DNA of 64,000 bases from UBA6522 sp963664945 (GTDB lineage Bacteria; Pseudomonadota; Gammaproteobacteria; Steroidobacterales; Rariloculaceae), in the NCBI GenBank assembly GCA_963664945.1, contig OY761822.1, positions 3,844,001-3,908,000 of the forward strand, written 5' to 3'. Every line of letters starts with the position of its first letter. Position 1 is the first letter of the stretch. A program made the translations under genes and the position numbers. Below are positions 7,739 through 19,979 of the stretch, piece after piece. The notes below the pieces were generated by a model. The model made no database searches and had not been told where the DNA came from. It was given only the letters and a program-made list of their open reading frames with translations.

Positions 7739-9418
7739 TTACCGATCCGGGGACATCTGCTCCTTGAGCAAATCGCCCAATGTCGCTCCGGCCGCGGGCT
7801 TGCCGGCCTCGGACTTGTAGTTCCTGATTGCCTGCGCCTCTTCGCTGGCTTCCTTTTCCTTGACGGACAGCGTCACGTTGCGGCGCCTGCGATCCACTCC
7901 GGTGAGCTTGGCCTCGACTTCGTCCCCCGGCTTGAGCGCCATTCTCGCGTCGTCGACACGGTCACGGGAAATCTCCGTCGCGCGAAGCCGGCCAATGACA
8001 CCGTCCGCCAGCGCGACGGTGGCGCCCCTGGCGTCCACTTCCTGAACGACGCCCCGGACGAACGATCCAGTGGCATGTTCGGCGATGAACCGGGAGAGGG
8101 GGTCCTTGTCCAGTTGCTTCACGCCCAGCGAGATCCTCTCCCGCTCCGGATCGATCGCGAGCACCATCGTCTCCAGTTCCTCGCCCTTTCGATAGTTGCG
8201 CACAGCCACGTCGCCCGGCATGTCCCAGGAGAGGTCGGACAGGTGAACCAGGCCGTCGATGCCCCCCGGCAGACCGATGAAGACGCCGAAGTCCGTGATC
8301 GACTTGATTTGCCCCTCGACCCGGTCGCCCTTGCGGAAGTTCTGCCCGAACTCCACCCAGGGGTTGGGCTTGCACTGTTTCAGGCCCAGTGAAATGCGGC
8401 GCCGGTCCTCGTCGATATCCAGCACCATGACCTCGACTTCGTCCCCGACCTGGACCACCTTGTGAGGGCTGACGTTCTTGTTGGTCCAGTCCATCTCCGA
8501 GACATGCACAAGACCCTCCACGCCCTCCTCGATCTCCACGAAGCAGCCATAGTCGGCAATATTGGTCACCCTGCCGAACAGCCTCGCGTGATGCGGATGC
8601 CGGCGCGACAGGTCGGTCCACGGGTCCGCGCCGAGTTGCTTGAGTCCGAGGGATACCCGGCTGCGCTCGCGGTCGAACTTGAGCACCCTGACTTCCAGCT
8701 CGTCACCGACGTTGACCACTTCCGAAGGGTGCTTCACTCGCTTCCACGCCATGTCGGTGATGTGCAGGAGACCGTCAATTCCGCCCAGGTCCACGAAGGC
8801 GCCGTAATCGGTGAGGTTCTTGACCACGCCCTTGAGCTTGATGCCCTCCTGGAGCTTCTTCAGCAACGCCTCGCGTTCCGCGCTGTACTCCTCCTCCACG
8901 ACCGCGCGCCGGGAGACGACCACGTTGTTGCGCTTCCGATCCAGCTTGATGACCTTGAACTCGAGCGTATTGCCCTCAAGGTAGGCGGGGTCGCGCACCG
9001 GCCGCACGTCCACAAGCGAACCCGGCAGGAACGCCCGGACCAGGTCGAGATCCACCGTAAAGCCTCCGCGCACGCGTCCGCTGATGGTTCCCTTGACGAT
9101 CTTGCCGTTCGCGAAAGCCTCCTCGAGACGGCCCCACATACGCGTGCGTTTGGCCTTCTCCCTCGAAAGGCGGGTCTCGCCGAAGCCGTCCTCGACCGCG
9201 TCAAGCGCGACCTCGACTTCGTCGCCGACCCCGACCTCAAGGTCACCCTTGTCGTCGAAAAACTGATTGGCCGGAATGACGGCTTCGGACTTCAAACCGG
9301 CGTTGACGATCACCACGTCCTGGTTCACGTCGACCACCGTTGCCTGCAGGATGGCGCCCTGTTTCATCTGCCGATTGGCGAGACTCTCCTCCAGCAACTC
9401 GGCAAAGGATTCACTCAT
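7739..9418 (-). CDS. rpsA: 30S ribosomal protein S1
   Basis: An mRNA-binding ribosomal protein of 559 residues built from six S1 (OB-fold) repeats. Repeat markers include KGTISGRVRGGFTVDL, KGVVKNLTDYGAFVDLGGIDGLLHITD, FGRVTNIADYGCFVEI and EGQIKSITDFGVFIGL. Length and repeat number match the gammaproteobacterial type. The ATG at 9418 follows GGAAGA at a suitable distance. It lies between cmk and ihfB, as is usual. Confidence 0.97.
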   Translation of the reverse strand: MSESFAELLEESLANRQMKQGAILQATVVDVNQDVVIVNAGLKSEAVIPANQFFDDKGDLEVGVGDEVEVALDAVEDGFGETRLSREKAKRTRMWGRLEEAFANGKIVKGTISGRVRGGFTVDLDLVRAFLPGSLVDVRPVRDPAYLEGNTLEFKVIKLDRKRNNVVVSRRAVVEEEYSAEREALLKKLQEGIKLKGVVKNLTDYGAFVDLGGIDGLLHITDMAWKRVKHPSEVVNVGDELEVRVLKFDRERSRVSLGLKQLGADPWTDLSRRHPHHARLFGRVTNIADYGCFVEIEEGVEGLVHVSEMDWTNKNVSPHKVVQVGDEVEVMVLDIDEDRRRISLGLKQCKPNPWVEFGQNFRKGDRVEGQIKSITDFGVFIGLPGGIDGLVHLSDLSWDMPGDVAVRNYRKGEELETMVLAIDPERERISLGVKQLDKDPLSRFIAEHATGSFVRGVVQEVDARGATVALADGVIGRLRATEISRDRVDDARMALKPGDEVEAKLTGVDRRRRNVTLSVKEKEASEEAQAIRNYKSEAGKPAAGATLGDLLKEQMSPDR

Positions 9419-9516
9419 GCATGTTCTTCCGCTCGCGCGGGCCTCCAGTTCAGCGCCTGCCCATCCCGGACCGGCGGTCAGTCAACTTCACGCCGGCATC
9501 CTGCCGACGCTCGAAA

Positions 9517-10206
9517 TCAAATCGAATACAACCCCAATTCCCCGAGCCAGCCCCGGATGCGCGCATTCACTTCCTCCGGAGACAATCCGGTGGAATCCAG
9601 GACGCGAGCGTCCTCCGCTGGTTTGAGAGGCGCGACCTCGCGGTTGGCATCCCGCTCATCCCGCCGCGCGATGTCCTCCGAAAGGTTCGGCAGGCTAACA
9701 TCCATACCCTTTTGGATCAACTGCTTATAGCGCCTCCGGGCACGTTCTTCAGGGCTGGCGGTGAGATAGACCTTCAATTCGGCCTCGGGGAAAACCACGG
9801 TGCCCATGTCGCGTCCGTCGGCGACGAGTCCGGGCGGTCTGGCGAAGGCCCGCTGCCGCGCCCACAGGGCCTTGCGAACCTCCGGTAGCGCGGCAATTCG
9901 CGAAGCCATGGCGCCGCACTCCTCCGTGCGCAGCAGCGCGGTGACATCGTCGCCGTCCAGCCGCACCGCCTCGGGCCCGCCCGCCGCGGCGAACTCGACC
10001 CGCATGCGCGACGCGGCAGCGGCCAGGGCCTCCGCCCGGTCCAATCCGATCGCGCCGCGATTCGCGGTCAACGCGGCGGACCGGTACAACGCGCCACTGT
10101 CCAGCAAGCGCCAGCCGAGGCTCACGGCGAGGGACCGGCCGATGGCCCCCTTGCCGGAACCCGTCGGACCGTCGATGGTGACGACCGGCACGCCGTTGAC
10201 CGTCAT
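9517..10206 (-). CDS. cmk: Cytidylate kinase
   Basis: Phosphorylates CMP and dCMP. The 229-residue protein has a P-loop (TIDGPTGSGKGAIGRSLA), the LDSGALYR substrate segment, VADGRDMGTVVFPEA, and the lid SPEERARRRYKQL. The ATG at 10206 overlaps the aroA stop (ATGA), so translation is coupled; the start MTVNGVPVVTIDGP fits the family. Confidence 0.95.
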   Translation of the reverse strand: MTVNGVPVVTIDGPTGSGKGAIGRSLAVSLGWRLLDSGALYRSAALTANRGAIGLDRAEALAAAASRMRVEFAAAGGPEAVRLDGDDVTALLRTEECGAMASRIAALPEVRKALWARQRAFARPPGLVADGRDMGTVVFPEAELKVYLTASPEERARRRYKQLIQKGMDVSLPNLSEDIARRDERDANREVAPLKPAEDARVLDSTGLSPEEVNARIRGWLGELGLYSI

Positions 10207-11546
10207 TCCGGCGCCCCGACGACCGTTGATTCCATGGCAAGTCCACAGCCGGCCGCGACTCGCTCGAAGTCCGGAAACGACGTGGAAACCTGGTCCGTGC
10301 CCAACACCTCGACGGGTTCCCGCGCCACCGACCCGGCCACGGCAAAGGCCATCGCGTTGCGGTGATCGCCCTGCGCGTCGACACGCCCGCCGTGCAACTC
10401 GCCGCCCACGATGACCAATCCGTCGGGGCGTTCTTCCACGTCGGCGCCCAGCCGCCGAAGCCCCTCGGCCATGACACCGATGCGGTCGCTTTCCTTGTAG
10501 CGCAACTCTTCGGCGCCGCGTATCACCGTCCTGCCCTTGGCGAAAGCGGCCGCCACGAACAGAACCGGGAACTCGTCGATGGCCAGCGGCACCCATGCCG
10601 GAGGAACTTCGATACCGCGCAGTTCGCTCCTGGAGACAAGGATATCGGCCACGGGTTCGCCCCCGAGGATTCGCCGCGATCGGGTTTCGATGCGGCCTCC
10701 CATGGCTTCGACGATGCTGAGGAGTCCGCTGCGCGTGGGGTTTACGCCCACGTTTCGGATCAACAGCCCCCCGCGGGCTGCGAGCAAGCCGGCGACCAGG
10801 AAAAAGGCCGCCGAGGAAAAGTCCCCGGGTATTTCCGTATGGATCGGTTCGAGCCGGTCCGGCGGGCGAATGGTCACGACTTCGTCGAGCCTGGTTTCGA
10901 CGGCAACGCCCATGGACCTCAGCAGCCGTTCGGTGTGGTCCCGGCTGCGTCCCGGCGAGCGAACGACGGTCTGGCCCCGCGCGCGAAGACCCGCCAGCAA
11001 CAATGCGGATTTGAGCTGCGCGCTGGCTACCGGCAATGTGTATTCGATCGCCGTCAACGGGTATTGCCCCCTGATGCGGACCGGAGCGGTTCCCGACCGG
11101 GTTACAACCTCCGCCCCCATGGCGCGAAGCGGCTTGGCGACCCGTTCCATGGGACGCCGGCGCAACGATTCATCGCCCGTGAGTTCGCTGGCGAAGGGCT
11201 GTGACGCCAACAGCCCCGCCAGCAGCCGCATCCCGGTGCCGGAATTTTCGAGGTCCAGCGGCTTGCCGGGCGCCCGCAATCCATCCAGGCCGACGCCCCG
11301 CACGCGCAGGTCGCCGTCCTCCACGTTCAACTGCACGCCCAGCGCGCGCAACGCCGCCGCCGTTGCGAGACAGTCGTCTCCGGTGAGGAAACCCTTGACC
11401 GTGCTGGTTCCCTCCGCCAGCGCGCTCAGCAACGCGGTCCGGTGAGAGATCGACTTGTCGCCCGGCACCCGCAGTTCGCCGCCCACCTCGCGAACCGGTT
11501 GGACGACGAATGCCTGCCGCTCGGCACTCAGCGAATCAGCTTGCAT
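10203..11546 (-). CDS. aroA: 3-phosphoshikimate 1-carboxyvinyltransferase (EPSP synthase)
   Basis: The sixth shikimate-pathway step, forming EPSP from shikimate-3-phosphate and PEP. It has 447 residues. Visible motifs are LRVPGDKSISHRTALLSALAEG, the LENSGTGMRLL loop that binds PEP, and DEFPVLFVAAAFAKG near the C-terminus with the catalytic Asp. It sits downstream of pheA and overlaps cmk by 4 bp, forming an aromatic amino-acid block that also feeds serC and pheA products. Confidence 0.96.
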   Translation of the reverse strand: MQADSLSAERQAFVVQPVREVGGELRVPGDKSISHRTALLSALAEGTSTVKGFLTGDDCLATAAALRALGVQLNVEDGDLRVRGVGLDGLRAPGKPLDLENSGTGMRLLAGLLASQPFASELTGDESLRRRPMERVAKPLRAMGAEVVTRSGTAPVRIRGQYPLTAIEYTLPVASAQLKSALLLAGLRARGQTVVRSPGRSRDHTERLLRSMGVAVETRLDEVVTIRPPDRLEPIHTEIPGDFSSAAFFLVAGLLAARGGLLIRNVGVNPTRSGLLSIVEAMGGRIETRSRRILGGEPVADILVSRSELRGIEVPPAWVPLAIDEFPVLFVAAAFAKGRTVIRGAEELRYKESDRIGVMAEGLRRLGADVEERPDGLVIVGGELHGGRVDAQGDHRNAMAFAVAGSVAREPVEVLGTDQVSTSFPDFERVAAGCGLAMESTVVGAPE

Positions 11547-11587
11547 TCTTGATCAACTCGTGTCGCGAGAGTGCGGGATCCCACGCA

Positions 11588-12694
11588 CTACAGCACGGCC
11601 CTGGGATAGGAGCCGAGCACGCGGAAAAGGTCCGCATGAGTCTCGACCTGCGCAAGCGCCTTGCTGACGCCTTCGTCTTCGGCATGGCCCTCGATATCCA
11701 CGAAGAATACGTAGTCCCACCTGCGGCGCCGGGACGGGCGCGACTCGATGCGCGTCATGCTGATGCCACCCTGGGCCAGTGGGTCGAGCAGACTATGGAG
11801 CACGCCCGCCCCCTTTGTGCCGGCGGAGGAAATGAGCAACGACGTCTTGTCCTCGCCGCTGGGCGGAAAGAGCCTGGGGCCGATGACCAGGAACCGGGTC
11901 GTGTTGTCGGCGTGGTCCTCGATGTTGGGGATGACGATGTTCAGGCCATAGACCTCCGCCGCCACCTTGCCGGCGATGGCGGCGGTGCCGTCTTCGTCCC
12001 GGGCGCGCCGGGCGGCCGCGGCGTTGCTCGAAACCGGTATCGTCTCCACGTCCGGCAACGATTGCGCGAGCCAGGCGCGGCACTGGGCGAGGGACTGGGG
12101 ATGCGAACAGATGCGTTCGACCTTGCGAATGTTGTCCATTTGCCCCATCAGGTGCTGGCGAATCCGCAGTTCGACCTCGCCGCAGATCTTCAGCGGCGAA
12201 GTCAGGAACATGTCCAGGGTATGGGTCACGGTCCCCTCGGAGGAATTCTCGACCGGCACCACGCCGAAATCGGCCGCCCCGCCTTCGACCTCCTGGAATA
12301 CCTCGTCGATCGTCGGCAACGACAACGCCCTCACCGAGTGTCCGAACTGCTTGAGCACCGCCGACTGGGTGAAGGTGCCTTCCGGACCGAGAAAGGCGAC
12401 CTTCAAGGGCTCTTCCTGGGCGAGGCACGCGGACATGATCTCCCTGAACACGCGGACCATTTCCTCGTTCCCGAGCGGACCGTCGTTTCGCCCGATCACC
12501 TCGCGCAGGACGCGGGCTTCCCGCTCCGGCCGGTAGAACTCCGCCGAACCCGAAAATCCCTTTGCCTCGCCGACCTCGCGGGCGATGGCCGCCCGTTCCG
12601 AAATCAACGTCTGAATCAGGGCGTCGATCTCGTCGATGCGGTTGCGCAGATGTGACAGCGCGGCATCGCCTTGCGCGGCAGTCCGGTCATTCAT
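11588..12694 (-). CDS. pheA: Bifunctional chorismate mutase/prephenate dehydratase (P-protein)
   Basis: Converts chorismate to prephenate and then to phenylpyruvate. The N-terminal chorismate-mutase helix bundle (LRNRIDEIDALIQTLISERAAIAREVGEAKG) is followed by a prephenate dehydratase domain (VAFLGPEGTFTQSAVLKQFG, then FGVVPVENSSEGTVTHTLDMF) and a C-terminal ACT domain for phenylalanine feedback (KGAGVLHSLLDPLAQGGISMTRIESRPSRRRRWDYVFFVDIEGH). At 368 residues it has the normal length. It precedes aroA by 41 bp. Confidence 0.95.
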   Translation of the reverse strand: MNDRTAAQGDAALSHLRNRIDEIDALIQTLISERAAIAREVGEAKGFSGSAEFYRPEREARVLREVIGRNDGPLGNEEMVRVFREIMSACLAQEEPLKVAFLGPEGTFTQSAVLKQFGHSVRALSLPTIDEVFQEVEGGAADFGVVPVENSSEGTVTHTLDMFLTSPLKICGEVELRIRQHLMGQMDNIRKVERICSHPQSLAQCRAWLAQSLPDVETIPVSSNAAAARRARDEDGTAAIAGKVAAEVYGLNIVIPNIEDHADNTTRFLVIGPRLFPPSGEDKTSLLISSAGTKGAGVLHSLLDPLAQGGISMTRIESRPSRRRRWDYVFFVDIEGHAEDEGVSKALAQVETHADLFRVLGSYPRAVL

Positions 12695-12749
12695 GTCGCA
12701 ACCCTGTCATGTGCGTGGAACGCGGTATGGGGCATGCCCACCGGGGCTG

Positions 12750-13928
12750 CTAGTCCTCCACCAACAGCCGGGCGCAGAGTATGCCATCGATGGAAGCGAT
12801 GCGCTCCATCGTCGCCTTGCCAACCGGTTCGTCCACATCGATCAGGGTATAGGCCAATCCCCCCCGGGAGACGTTCAGGAGATCCGCAATGTTGATGCTG
12901 GCCTCCGCCAGGGCGATGGATATCTGGCCCACCATGGCCGGCACATTGGCGTTGGCGATGGCCAGCCGGTGCGGGCGCCGCCGGCGCAGGAGCGCTTCGG
13001 GAAAATTGACGGACGCCCGAATTTCGCCATGCTCGAGATACAGCTTCAGGTTCTCCGCCACCATGACGGCGCAGTTGGCCTCCGCCTCCGCCGTGGACGC
13101 GCCAAGGTGAGGCAGGCAGACGACCCGCGGCCGCCCCATGAGCCGTGCGGCCGGAAAGTCGGTCACATAGGCGCCGATGCGCCCCGCCTGAATCAGCTCC
13201 AGCACGGCCGCGTCGTCCACCACGCCCTGGCGGGAGAAATTCAGCACGATGGCGCCCGGCCGAAGCTGTTCCAGGCGCGCGCGATTCACCATGGCCCGGG
13301 TGTCGCCGTTCAGCGGCACGTGGGGGCTGATCACATCCGCGCGCTGGAAAATCTCGTCGAGCTGGTTGGCTTGCTGGACACCGGAAGAGAGCTGCCACGC
13401 CCGGCGAACCGTGACCTTGGGGTCGTAACCCACCACCTGCATTCCCAGGGCCAGCGCGGCGTTGGCGACTTCCACGCCGATGGCGCCGAGGCCGATGACT
13501 CCAAGCGTGCGGCTCGGCAGCTCGAATCCCGTGAACTGCTTCTTGCCGGCTTCCACGGCCGCGCCGATCTGCGCGTCATCGCCCTTCAGGCCACGCACGT
13601 ATTCCCCGGCGGCCGGCAGATTGCGGGCGACCATGAGCAGCGAGCCCACCACCAGTTCCTTGACGGCGTTGGCGTTGGCCCCGGGGGCGTTGAAGACGGG
13701 AATCCCGCGCCGGCTCAGGATATCCACCGGAATATTGTTCACCCCGGCGCCGGCACGGGCCACGGCGCTCAGGGACGCCGGCAAGTCCATTTCATGCAAA
13801 TTGTGCGAGCGAAGCATGATCGCGTCCGGCTCGGACACGCCGTGGCCCACCTCGTATCGCTCCGGGGGCAGTCGGCGCAGACCTTCTTCGGCAAGCTTGT
13901 TGAACGTCAGTACCTTGAATGTGTTCAT
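12750..13928 (-). CDS. serA: D-3-phosphoglycerate dehydrogenase
   Basis: Catalyses the first step of phosphorylated serine synthesis. It has 392 residues with a Rossmann NAD site (LGVIGLGAIGVEVANAAL), the catalytic Arg/Glu/His set in the usual places (LPHLGASTAEAEANCA) and a C-terminal ACT domain (VPAMVGQISIALAEASINIADLLN). The ATG at 13928 follows GGAAGAG; an upstream in-frame start at 13979 has no support. Its position between serC and pheA joins the first two serine-pathway genes in one transcription unit. Confidence 0.93.
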   Translation of the reverse strand: MNTFKVLTFNKLAEEGLRRLPPERYEVGHGVSEPDAIMLRSHNLHEMDLPASLSAVARAGAGVNNIPVDILSRRGIPVFNAPGANANAVKELVVGSLLMVARNLPAAGEYVRGLKGDDAQIGAAVEAGKKQFTGFELPSRTLGVIGLGAIGVEVANAALALGMQVVGYDPKVTVRRAWQLSSGVQQANQLDEIFQRADVISPHVPLNGDTRAMVNRARLEQLRPGAIVLNFSRQGVVDDAAVLELIQAGRIGAYVTDFPAARLMGRPRVVCLPHLGASTAEAEANCAVMVAENLKLYLEHGEIRASVNFPEALLRRRRPHRLAIANANVPAMVGQISIALAEASINIADLLNVSRGGLAYTLIDVDEPVGKATMERIASIDGILCARLLVED

Positions 13929-13959
13929 CGACTCTTCCGTGTCCGGAATCGCATTGGTC

Positions 13960-15042
13960 CTAGCCGTGCCGCGCTTCAAAGTCCGACATGAACGCGATCA
14001 GCGCATCCACGCCCGCCTCGGGGAGCGCGTTGTAGATGCTGGCCCGCATGCCTCCAACCAGGCGGTGCCCCTTGAGATTGGCGAGGCCCGCCTGCGCCGA
14101 CTCCTCGAGGAACACCGCGTCCAGTTTTTTGTCGGCGAGCGTGAACGGGATGTTCATCCAGGACCGGCAGGCGGGGTCCACGGGGTTGTCGAAGAACCCG
14201 CTCGCATCGATCGCCGCGTAGAGCTTGCCCGCCTTGCGGCGATTGCGTTCGGCCATGGCGTCGAGGCCGCCCTGCTCCCGGATCCATTCGAGCACCAGCC
14301 CGGCCACGTACCACGAAAACGTCGGCGGCGTGTTGGACATGGAATCCGCATCCGCCATGACCCGGTAGTTGACGACCGCCGGGGTTTCCGGGCGCGCCCG
14401 TCCGAGCAGATCGTCCCGCACGATCACCACCGTGATGCCCGGCGGACCGATATTCTTCTGGGCGCCGGCGTATATCACCCCGTATCGGCCGACATCCACC
14501 GGGCGCGACAGCAGCGTCGACGACATGTCGGCGGCAATCGGGGCGTCGGACACTTCGGGGACCTCGTGGAATTCCACCCCGACCACGGTCTCGTTGATCA
14601 CGAGATGGAGGTATTCGGCATCGCCCGAAAGGCGCCAGGAAGCCGGGTCCGGGATGCTCGTGAAGTTGCCGTCCCGTCCGCTGGCTGCCTCGTTGGCGCG
14701 CAGGAAGCGCCGCGCCTCGCCAATCGCCTTGACACCCCAGTTCCCCGTGGTCACATAGTCCGCGGCATCGCCCGCTCCGGCCAGGTTGAGCGGCAGAGCC
14801 GCGAACTGCATCGTGGCGCCGCCCTGCAGGAACAGGATGCTGTAGTTTTCCGGTATCCGAAGCAGCTCGCGCAAGGCGCTCGAGGACCGCTCGGCGAGTT
14901 CGATGAATTCCTTGCCGCGATGGCTGACTTCCATCACCGACATTCCGGTGCCGCGCCAATCGAGCAGTTCGTTCCGGGCTCGTTCCAGAACGCACGTCGG
15001 AAGCGTGGCGGGACCCGGGGAGAAGTTATAGATGCGTTCCAT
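13960..15042 (-). CDS. serC: Phosphoserine aminotransferase
   Basis: A PLP enzyme converting 3-phosphohydroxypyruvate to phosphoserine; it also serves pyridoxal synthesis. The 360-residue protein starts MERIYNFSPGPATLP and contains MEVSHRGKEF, LFLQGGATMQFA and the PLP-lysine segment VIYAGAQKNIGPPG. The ATG at 15042 gives the family N-terminus. A GTG at 15075 overlapping the gyrA stop is an alternative and could reflect translational coupling. The gyrA-serC order is common in gammaproteobacteria. Confidence 0.95.
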   Translation of the reverse strand: MERIYNFSPGPATLPTCVLERARNELLDWRGTGMSVMEVSHRGKEFIELAERSSSALRELLRIPENYSILFLQGGATMQFAALPLNLAGAGDAADYVTTGNWGVKAIGEARRFLRANEAASGRDGNFTSIPDPASWRLSGDAEYLHLVINETVVGVEFHEVPEVSDAPIAADMSSTLLSRPVDVGRYGVIYAGAQKNIGPPGITVVIVRDDLLGRARPETPAVVNYRVMADADSMSNTPPTFSWYVAGLVLEWIREQGGLDAMAERNRRKAGKLYAAIDASGFFDNPVDPACRSWMNIPFTLADKKLDAVFLEESAQAGLANLKGHRLVGGMRASIYNALPEAGVDALIAFMSDFEARHG

Positions 15043-15071
15043 GAACTGCTGCGGAATCGTGCAACGGCGCG

Positions 15072-17666
<2,595 letters not shown>

Positions 17667-17946
17667 AGAATTTACCACCGTCTCGCGGTCTTCGCGACGG
17701 GCTCAGTATTCCCCTGACAAACTACTCTGATACAGGCTACGCGGGTCACCGCATGACCTTCGCAGCCCCGCGGTTCAGGTCGCCGAAATGCACTTGAAGA
17801 AACCGTAATCCAAGCGTTCAGAATGACCCCGTAATTCTAACACAACAGGCGCCTTGGCCCGCGGCCGGTCCAGCAGTCTGCGCCGCAGGCTCCCGGCCCG
17901 CTATACTTTGCGCCTGTACCCGTCTCCGCCCTGGTGGCCGTCTGCC

Positions 17947-19266
17947 GTGAGCCAACCCATCGACGTGCTGATCTGTCCTCGCTGGACCATTGCCGTGGAA
18001 CCCGATCTCGTGGCGCGGGAAGGGCTTTGCATGGCCATTCAGGACGGCAGGATTCTGGCCGTGCCGACCAGGGAGCAGGCGCTTCGGCGATTTGCTCCGC
18101 GAGACGTCTGCGAACGCCCGAACCACGTGCTGATGCCGGGGCTGGTGAACGCCCACGGCCACGCGGCCATGACGCTGATGCGCGGCTGCGCCGACGACCT
18201 GCCCCTGAAGGAGTGGCTCAGCGAGAAGGTCTGGCCGACCGAGATGAGGTTCGCGGCGCCGGACTTCGTGGAAGATGGCGTCCGGTTGGCGGTTGCCGAG
18301 ATGCTTCGCGGGGGCATCACCTGCTTTGCCGACATGTACTTCTACCCGCAGTCGACCGCGAGCGTGGCCGCGGAATCCGGCATGCGGCTGGTGGCGGGCA
18401 TGATCGCCCTGGAATTTCCCACGCCCTGGGCGGAGGATGCGGCGGAATACATACGCAAGGGGCTTGCCGTGCACGATACACTTCGCTCCGAGCCCCTGGT
18501 GAGCGCCATGTTCGCGCCCCATGCGCCGTACACCGTTTCCGACGACACGCTCGGACGCATTCGCCAGCTCGCCGACCAGCTCGATGTCCCGGTGCAGATG
18601 CACGTCCACGAAACCGCGGGCGAGGTGGACGATGCCCTCTCCGGGACGGGCCGGCGGCCGATTCGGCGCCTCGACGATCTGGGGCTGATCAACCCGAGCC
18701 TGATGGCAGTGCACGCCACTCAACTGACTTCCGGGGAAATCGCGCTTCTGGCTCGCAACGGTTGCAGCGTGATCCATTGCCCGCGGTCCAACCTCAAGCT
18801 GGCAAGCGGCGCCTGCCCCGTGGCCGACCTCCTGGCGGCGGGCGTCAACGTGGCCCTCGGCACCGATGGCGCGGCCAGCAACAACCGCCTGGACCTGTGG
18901 GCCGAGATGGACGCCGCGGCGCTGCTCGGCAAACTGGTCGCCGGTGACGCCACGGCCCTGCCCGCGCCCGAGCTGCTGAAGATGGCCACCATCAACGGCG
19001 CGCGGGCACTCGGGCTTCAGGACACCATCGGTTCCATCGAGCCCGGCAAGAGCGCCGACGTGATCTGCGTGCGCCTGGACGCGGTGGAAACGCGTCCCGT
19101 GCACGATCCGGTCTCCCAATTGGTGTACGCGGCCGGGCGCGAACACGTCACCGATGTCTGGGTCGCCGGGGAACACCTGCTGGACGACCGGACACTGACA
19201 CGGATGGACACGTCGACCGCATGCGCCAGGGCGGACCGATGGGCGCACAGGATCCAGGCATCGTGA
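17947..19266 (+). CDS. mtaD: TRZ/ATZ-type amidohydrolase, probable 5-methylthioadenosine/S-adenosylhomocysteine deaminase
   Basis: A cytosolic metal-dependent deaminase of 439 residues. The metal motif LMPGLVNAHGHAAMTLMRG (HxH) is followed by MHVHETAGEVDDAL, the AVHATQLT histidine and ALGTDGAASNNRLDLW with the metal-binding Asp. The family deaminates MTA, SAH or adenosine in purine/SAM salvage. The start is a GTG at 17947, giving SQPIDVLICPRWTIAVEP; upstream in-frame codons do not resemble the family. Its stop overlaps a GTG that can start ubiG. The order deaminase-ubiG-gph-yciK is known from pseudomonads. Confidence 0.88.
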   Translation: MSQPIDVLICPRWTIAVEPDLVAREGLCMAIQDGRILAVPTREQALRRFAPRDVCERPNHVLMPGLVNAHGHAAMTLMRGCADDLPLKEWLSEKVWPTEMRFAAPDFVEDGVRLAVAEMLRGGITCFADMYFYPQSTASVAAESGMRLVAGMIALEFPTPWAEDAAEYIRKGLAVHDTLRSEPLVSAMFAPHAPYTVSDDTLGRIRQLADQLDVPVQMHVHETAGEVDDALSGTGRRPIRRLDDLGLINPSLMAVHATQLTSGEIALLARNGCSVIHCPRSNLKLASGACPVADLLAAGVNVALGTDGAASNNRLDLWAEMDAAALLGKLVAGDATALPAPELLKMATINGARALGLQDTIGSIEPGKSADVICVRLDAVETRPVHDPVSQLVYAAGREHVTDVWVAGEHLLDDRTLTRMDTSTACARADRWAHRIQAS

Positions 19267-19979
19267 GCGCCGCGGCGCCCAACGCCGACCCCCGGGAACT
19301 GGACCGGTTCGAAGCGCTGGCCGACCGTTGGTGGAATCCTGACGGACCGATGAAAGCGCTGCACGAGATCAACCCCCTGCGGCTTGACTACATCGACAGG
19401 CGCGCTCCGCTAAACGGCGCCCGCGTGCTGGACGTGGGATGCGGCGCGGGCCTGCTGAGCGAGGGGATGGCGCGTCGCGGCGCGAGGGTCCTGGGCATCG
19501 ATCTCGCCCGGGCGAGCCTCGATGTGGCCGCCGCCCATGCCCGGGACCACGATGTCGAGGTTCAATACCGTTGCCGGAGCGCCGAGCAACTGGCCGCCGA
19601 GCAACCCGGGGCTTTCGAAATCGTGACTTGCCTGGAAATGCTGGAGCATGTCCCGGACCCCGCTCAGGTCGTTGCCGCCTGCGCCCGCGCGGTACAACCC
19701 GGCGGCACGGTGTTCTTTTCCACCATCAATCGCAACCTGAAGAGCTTTCTGCTCGCCATCGTCGGCGCCGAACACGTGCTGGGGATGCTCCCCAGGGGGA
19801 CCCACGAATACGAAAAACTGATACGGCCTTCGGAGTTGGCCGGGTGGTGCCGGAAAGCCGGACTGCAGGTGCTCGATCTCACCGGCCTGCACTACAACCC
19901 CGTGACCCGGAGCTTCCGGCTCGGGGGGAACGTGGATGTCAACTACTTCGCCGAGACGCAACGCGGCGCCCGGCAATGA
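19239..19979 (+). CDS. ubiG: Ubiquinone biosynthesis O-methyltransferase
   Basis: Carries out both O-methylations of ubiquinone synthesis. The protein is about 246 residues with RFEALADRWWNPDGPMKALHEINPLRLDYI, the SAM site VLDVGCGAGLLSEGMARRGARVLGID, and HVPDPAQVV. The start is uncertain: an ATG at 19239, or a GTG at 19263 that overlaps the preceding stop (GTGA). Both precede the conserved region. Its stop overlaps gph (ATGA). Confidence 0.94.
   Translation: MGAQDPGIVSAAAPNADPRELDRFEALADRWWNPDGPMKALHEINPLRLDYIDRRAPLNGARVLDVGCGAGLLSEGMARRGARVLGIDLARASLDVAAAHARDHDVEVQYRCRSAEQLAAEQPGAFEIVTCLEMLEHVPDPAQVVAACARAVQPGGTVFFSTINRNLKSFLLAIVGAEHVLGMLPRGTHEYEKLIRPSELAGWCRKAGLQVLDLTGLHYNPVTRSFRLGGNVDVNYFAETQRGARQ

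Noticed and set aside
10207..10596. Upstream extension of the cmk frame
   Set aside because: Lies antisense-frame within aroA; the conserved protein begins at 10206.
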